Positions 63,246-64,000 of a stretch of 64,000 nt of DNA are shown piece by piece; positions within the stretch are counted from its first letter, which is position 1; each line of letters starts with the position of its first letter. The stretch is taken from contig CAMCOD010000008.1 of assembly GCA_945876435.1 (NCBI GenBank), positions 1-64,000 of the forward strand, written 5' to 3'. Position numbers and translations under genes: made by a program. This stretch comes from an uncultured Clostridia bacterium. Lineage in GTDB: Bacteria; Bacillota; Clostridia; Oscillospirales; Ruminococcaceae. The notes under the pieces are model-generated. The model ran no database searches. It saw nothing but the letters and a program-made list of their open reading frames with translations, and was not told the DNA's origin.

Positions 63246-64000
63246 ATGACAGATTACAAGCCTGAAGGCTGGCTGATCCATACCAGTGAAAATCGGGAGG
63301 CAACCCGCTCCCTTTCCGCCCTGCAGGATGCCATGCAGCAGAAAAAAATCCTGGAGGCAAGAGCTGCCGTCTGCACCGCAAACCATGATCTTCTGGTGGA
63401 CTTTGGATTCTGCCGGGGAATGATCCCCAGAGAGGAGGGGGCCGTTGGCATTGCGGATGGCAGCACCCGGGATATTGCGCTGATCTCCCGGGTCAATAAG
63501 CCGGTCTGTTTTCTTGTGACCGGATTTTCCACCGATGAAAAAGGAGAGCCTATGCCGATCCTTTCCCGAAAGAAAGCGCAGGAGCTTTGCAGAGAACAGT
63601 ACTTGTCCCAAAAAATCCCCGGCGACGTTTTGGATGCCCGCGTTACTCATATGGAACCCTTTGGCTGTTTTGTTGACGTAGGCTGCGGCATCCCATCCCT
63701 GATTCCCATTGACTGCATCTCCGTCAGCCGGATTTTCCATCCCAAAGACCGCTTTACCAATGGGCAGGATATTAAAGCGGTCATCCGCTCTATTGACGAA
63801 AACGGGAGGATCACCCTGTCCCATCGGGAGCTTTTAGGCACATGGGAGGAAAATGCCTCCCTGTTTACAGTAGGGGAAACCGTGTCCGGCATTATACGCT
63901 CTGTTGAGGACTATGGAATTTTTGTGGAGCTTACTCCTAATTTGGCTGGTCTTGCTGAACCCAAGGAAGGCGTTTTCCCCGGTCAGCAGGCCAGCGTTTA
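63246..64000 (+). CDS. S1 RNA-binding domain protein (ribosomal protein S1-like), truncated by window end
   Basis: Open frame from ATG 63246 to edge; S1 repeats GDVLDARVTHMEPFGCFVDVGCGIPSLIPID and GETVSGIIRSVEDYGIFVELTPNLAGLAE. Confidence 0.85.
   Translation, partial: MTDYKPEGWLIHTSENREATRSLSALQDAMQQKKILEARAAVCTANHDLLVDFGFCRGMIPREEGAVGIADGSTRDIALISRVNKPVCFLVTGFSTDEKGEPMPILSRKKAQELCREQYLSQKIPGDVLDARVTHMEPFGCFVDVGCGIPSLIPIDCISVSRIFHPKDRFTNGQDIKAVIRSIDENGRITLSHRELLGTWEENASLFTVGETVSGIIRSVEDYGIFVELTPNLAGLAEPKEGVFPGQQASV

Noticed and set aside
1-64000. CRISPR array
   Set aside because: No regularly spaced 24-40-bp repeat series with unique spacers and no cas genes seen.

Overview
The window reads as chromosomal DNA of a spore-forming, anaerobic Clostridia-type Firmicute. 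Support: spoIIAA-spoIIAB-sigF, T-box leaders, a cobalamin riboswitch and a group-B-like [FeFe] hydrogenase homologue. Genus assignment is not possible by eye. Most of it is dense core genome: aspA / malic enzyme, pyrE, galU, cysS, pgsA-rimO-recX-recA, mglBAC, bioY, tRNA-Ala(GGC), serS, a cobO-cobQ-cobD-cbiB cluster, cinA, zapA, U32 peptidase, valS, spoIIA operon, guaA, pyrimidine-nucleoside phosphorylase, CBS/DRTGG pyrophosphatase, ECF S component-coaX, M18 peptidase, coaE, Sua5/TsaC and prfA. The only clearly accessory stretch is about 44.6-51 kb: a tyrosine recombinase next to the guaA 3' end, a 5'-truncated BceA-like ATPase with an FtsX-type permease, an ABC-exporter remnant, and an ECF sigma/anti-sigma pair. 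I found no CRISPR array, prophage or complete defence system, and no convincing large novel system. The most useful leads are: (1) a Cys-rich BclA-C-terminal-like protein behind a sequence matching the sigma-K promoter consensus; (2) a compact structured leader starting at the predicted transcription start of malic enzyme that I cannot assign to a known riboswitch class; (3) the integrase at guaA with phased short repeats on both sides; (4) three decaying genes, each with an in-frame TAG; (5) a 17-bp direct repeat with a 20-bp period upstream of an orphan secreted protein next to sigF.
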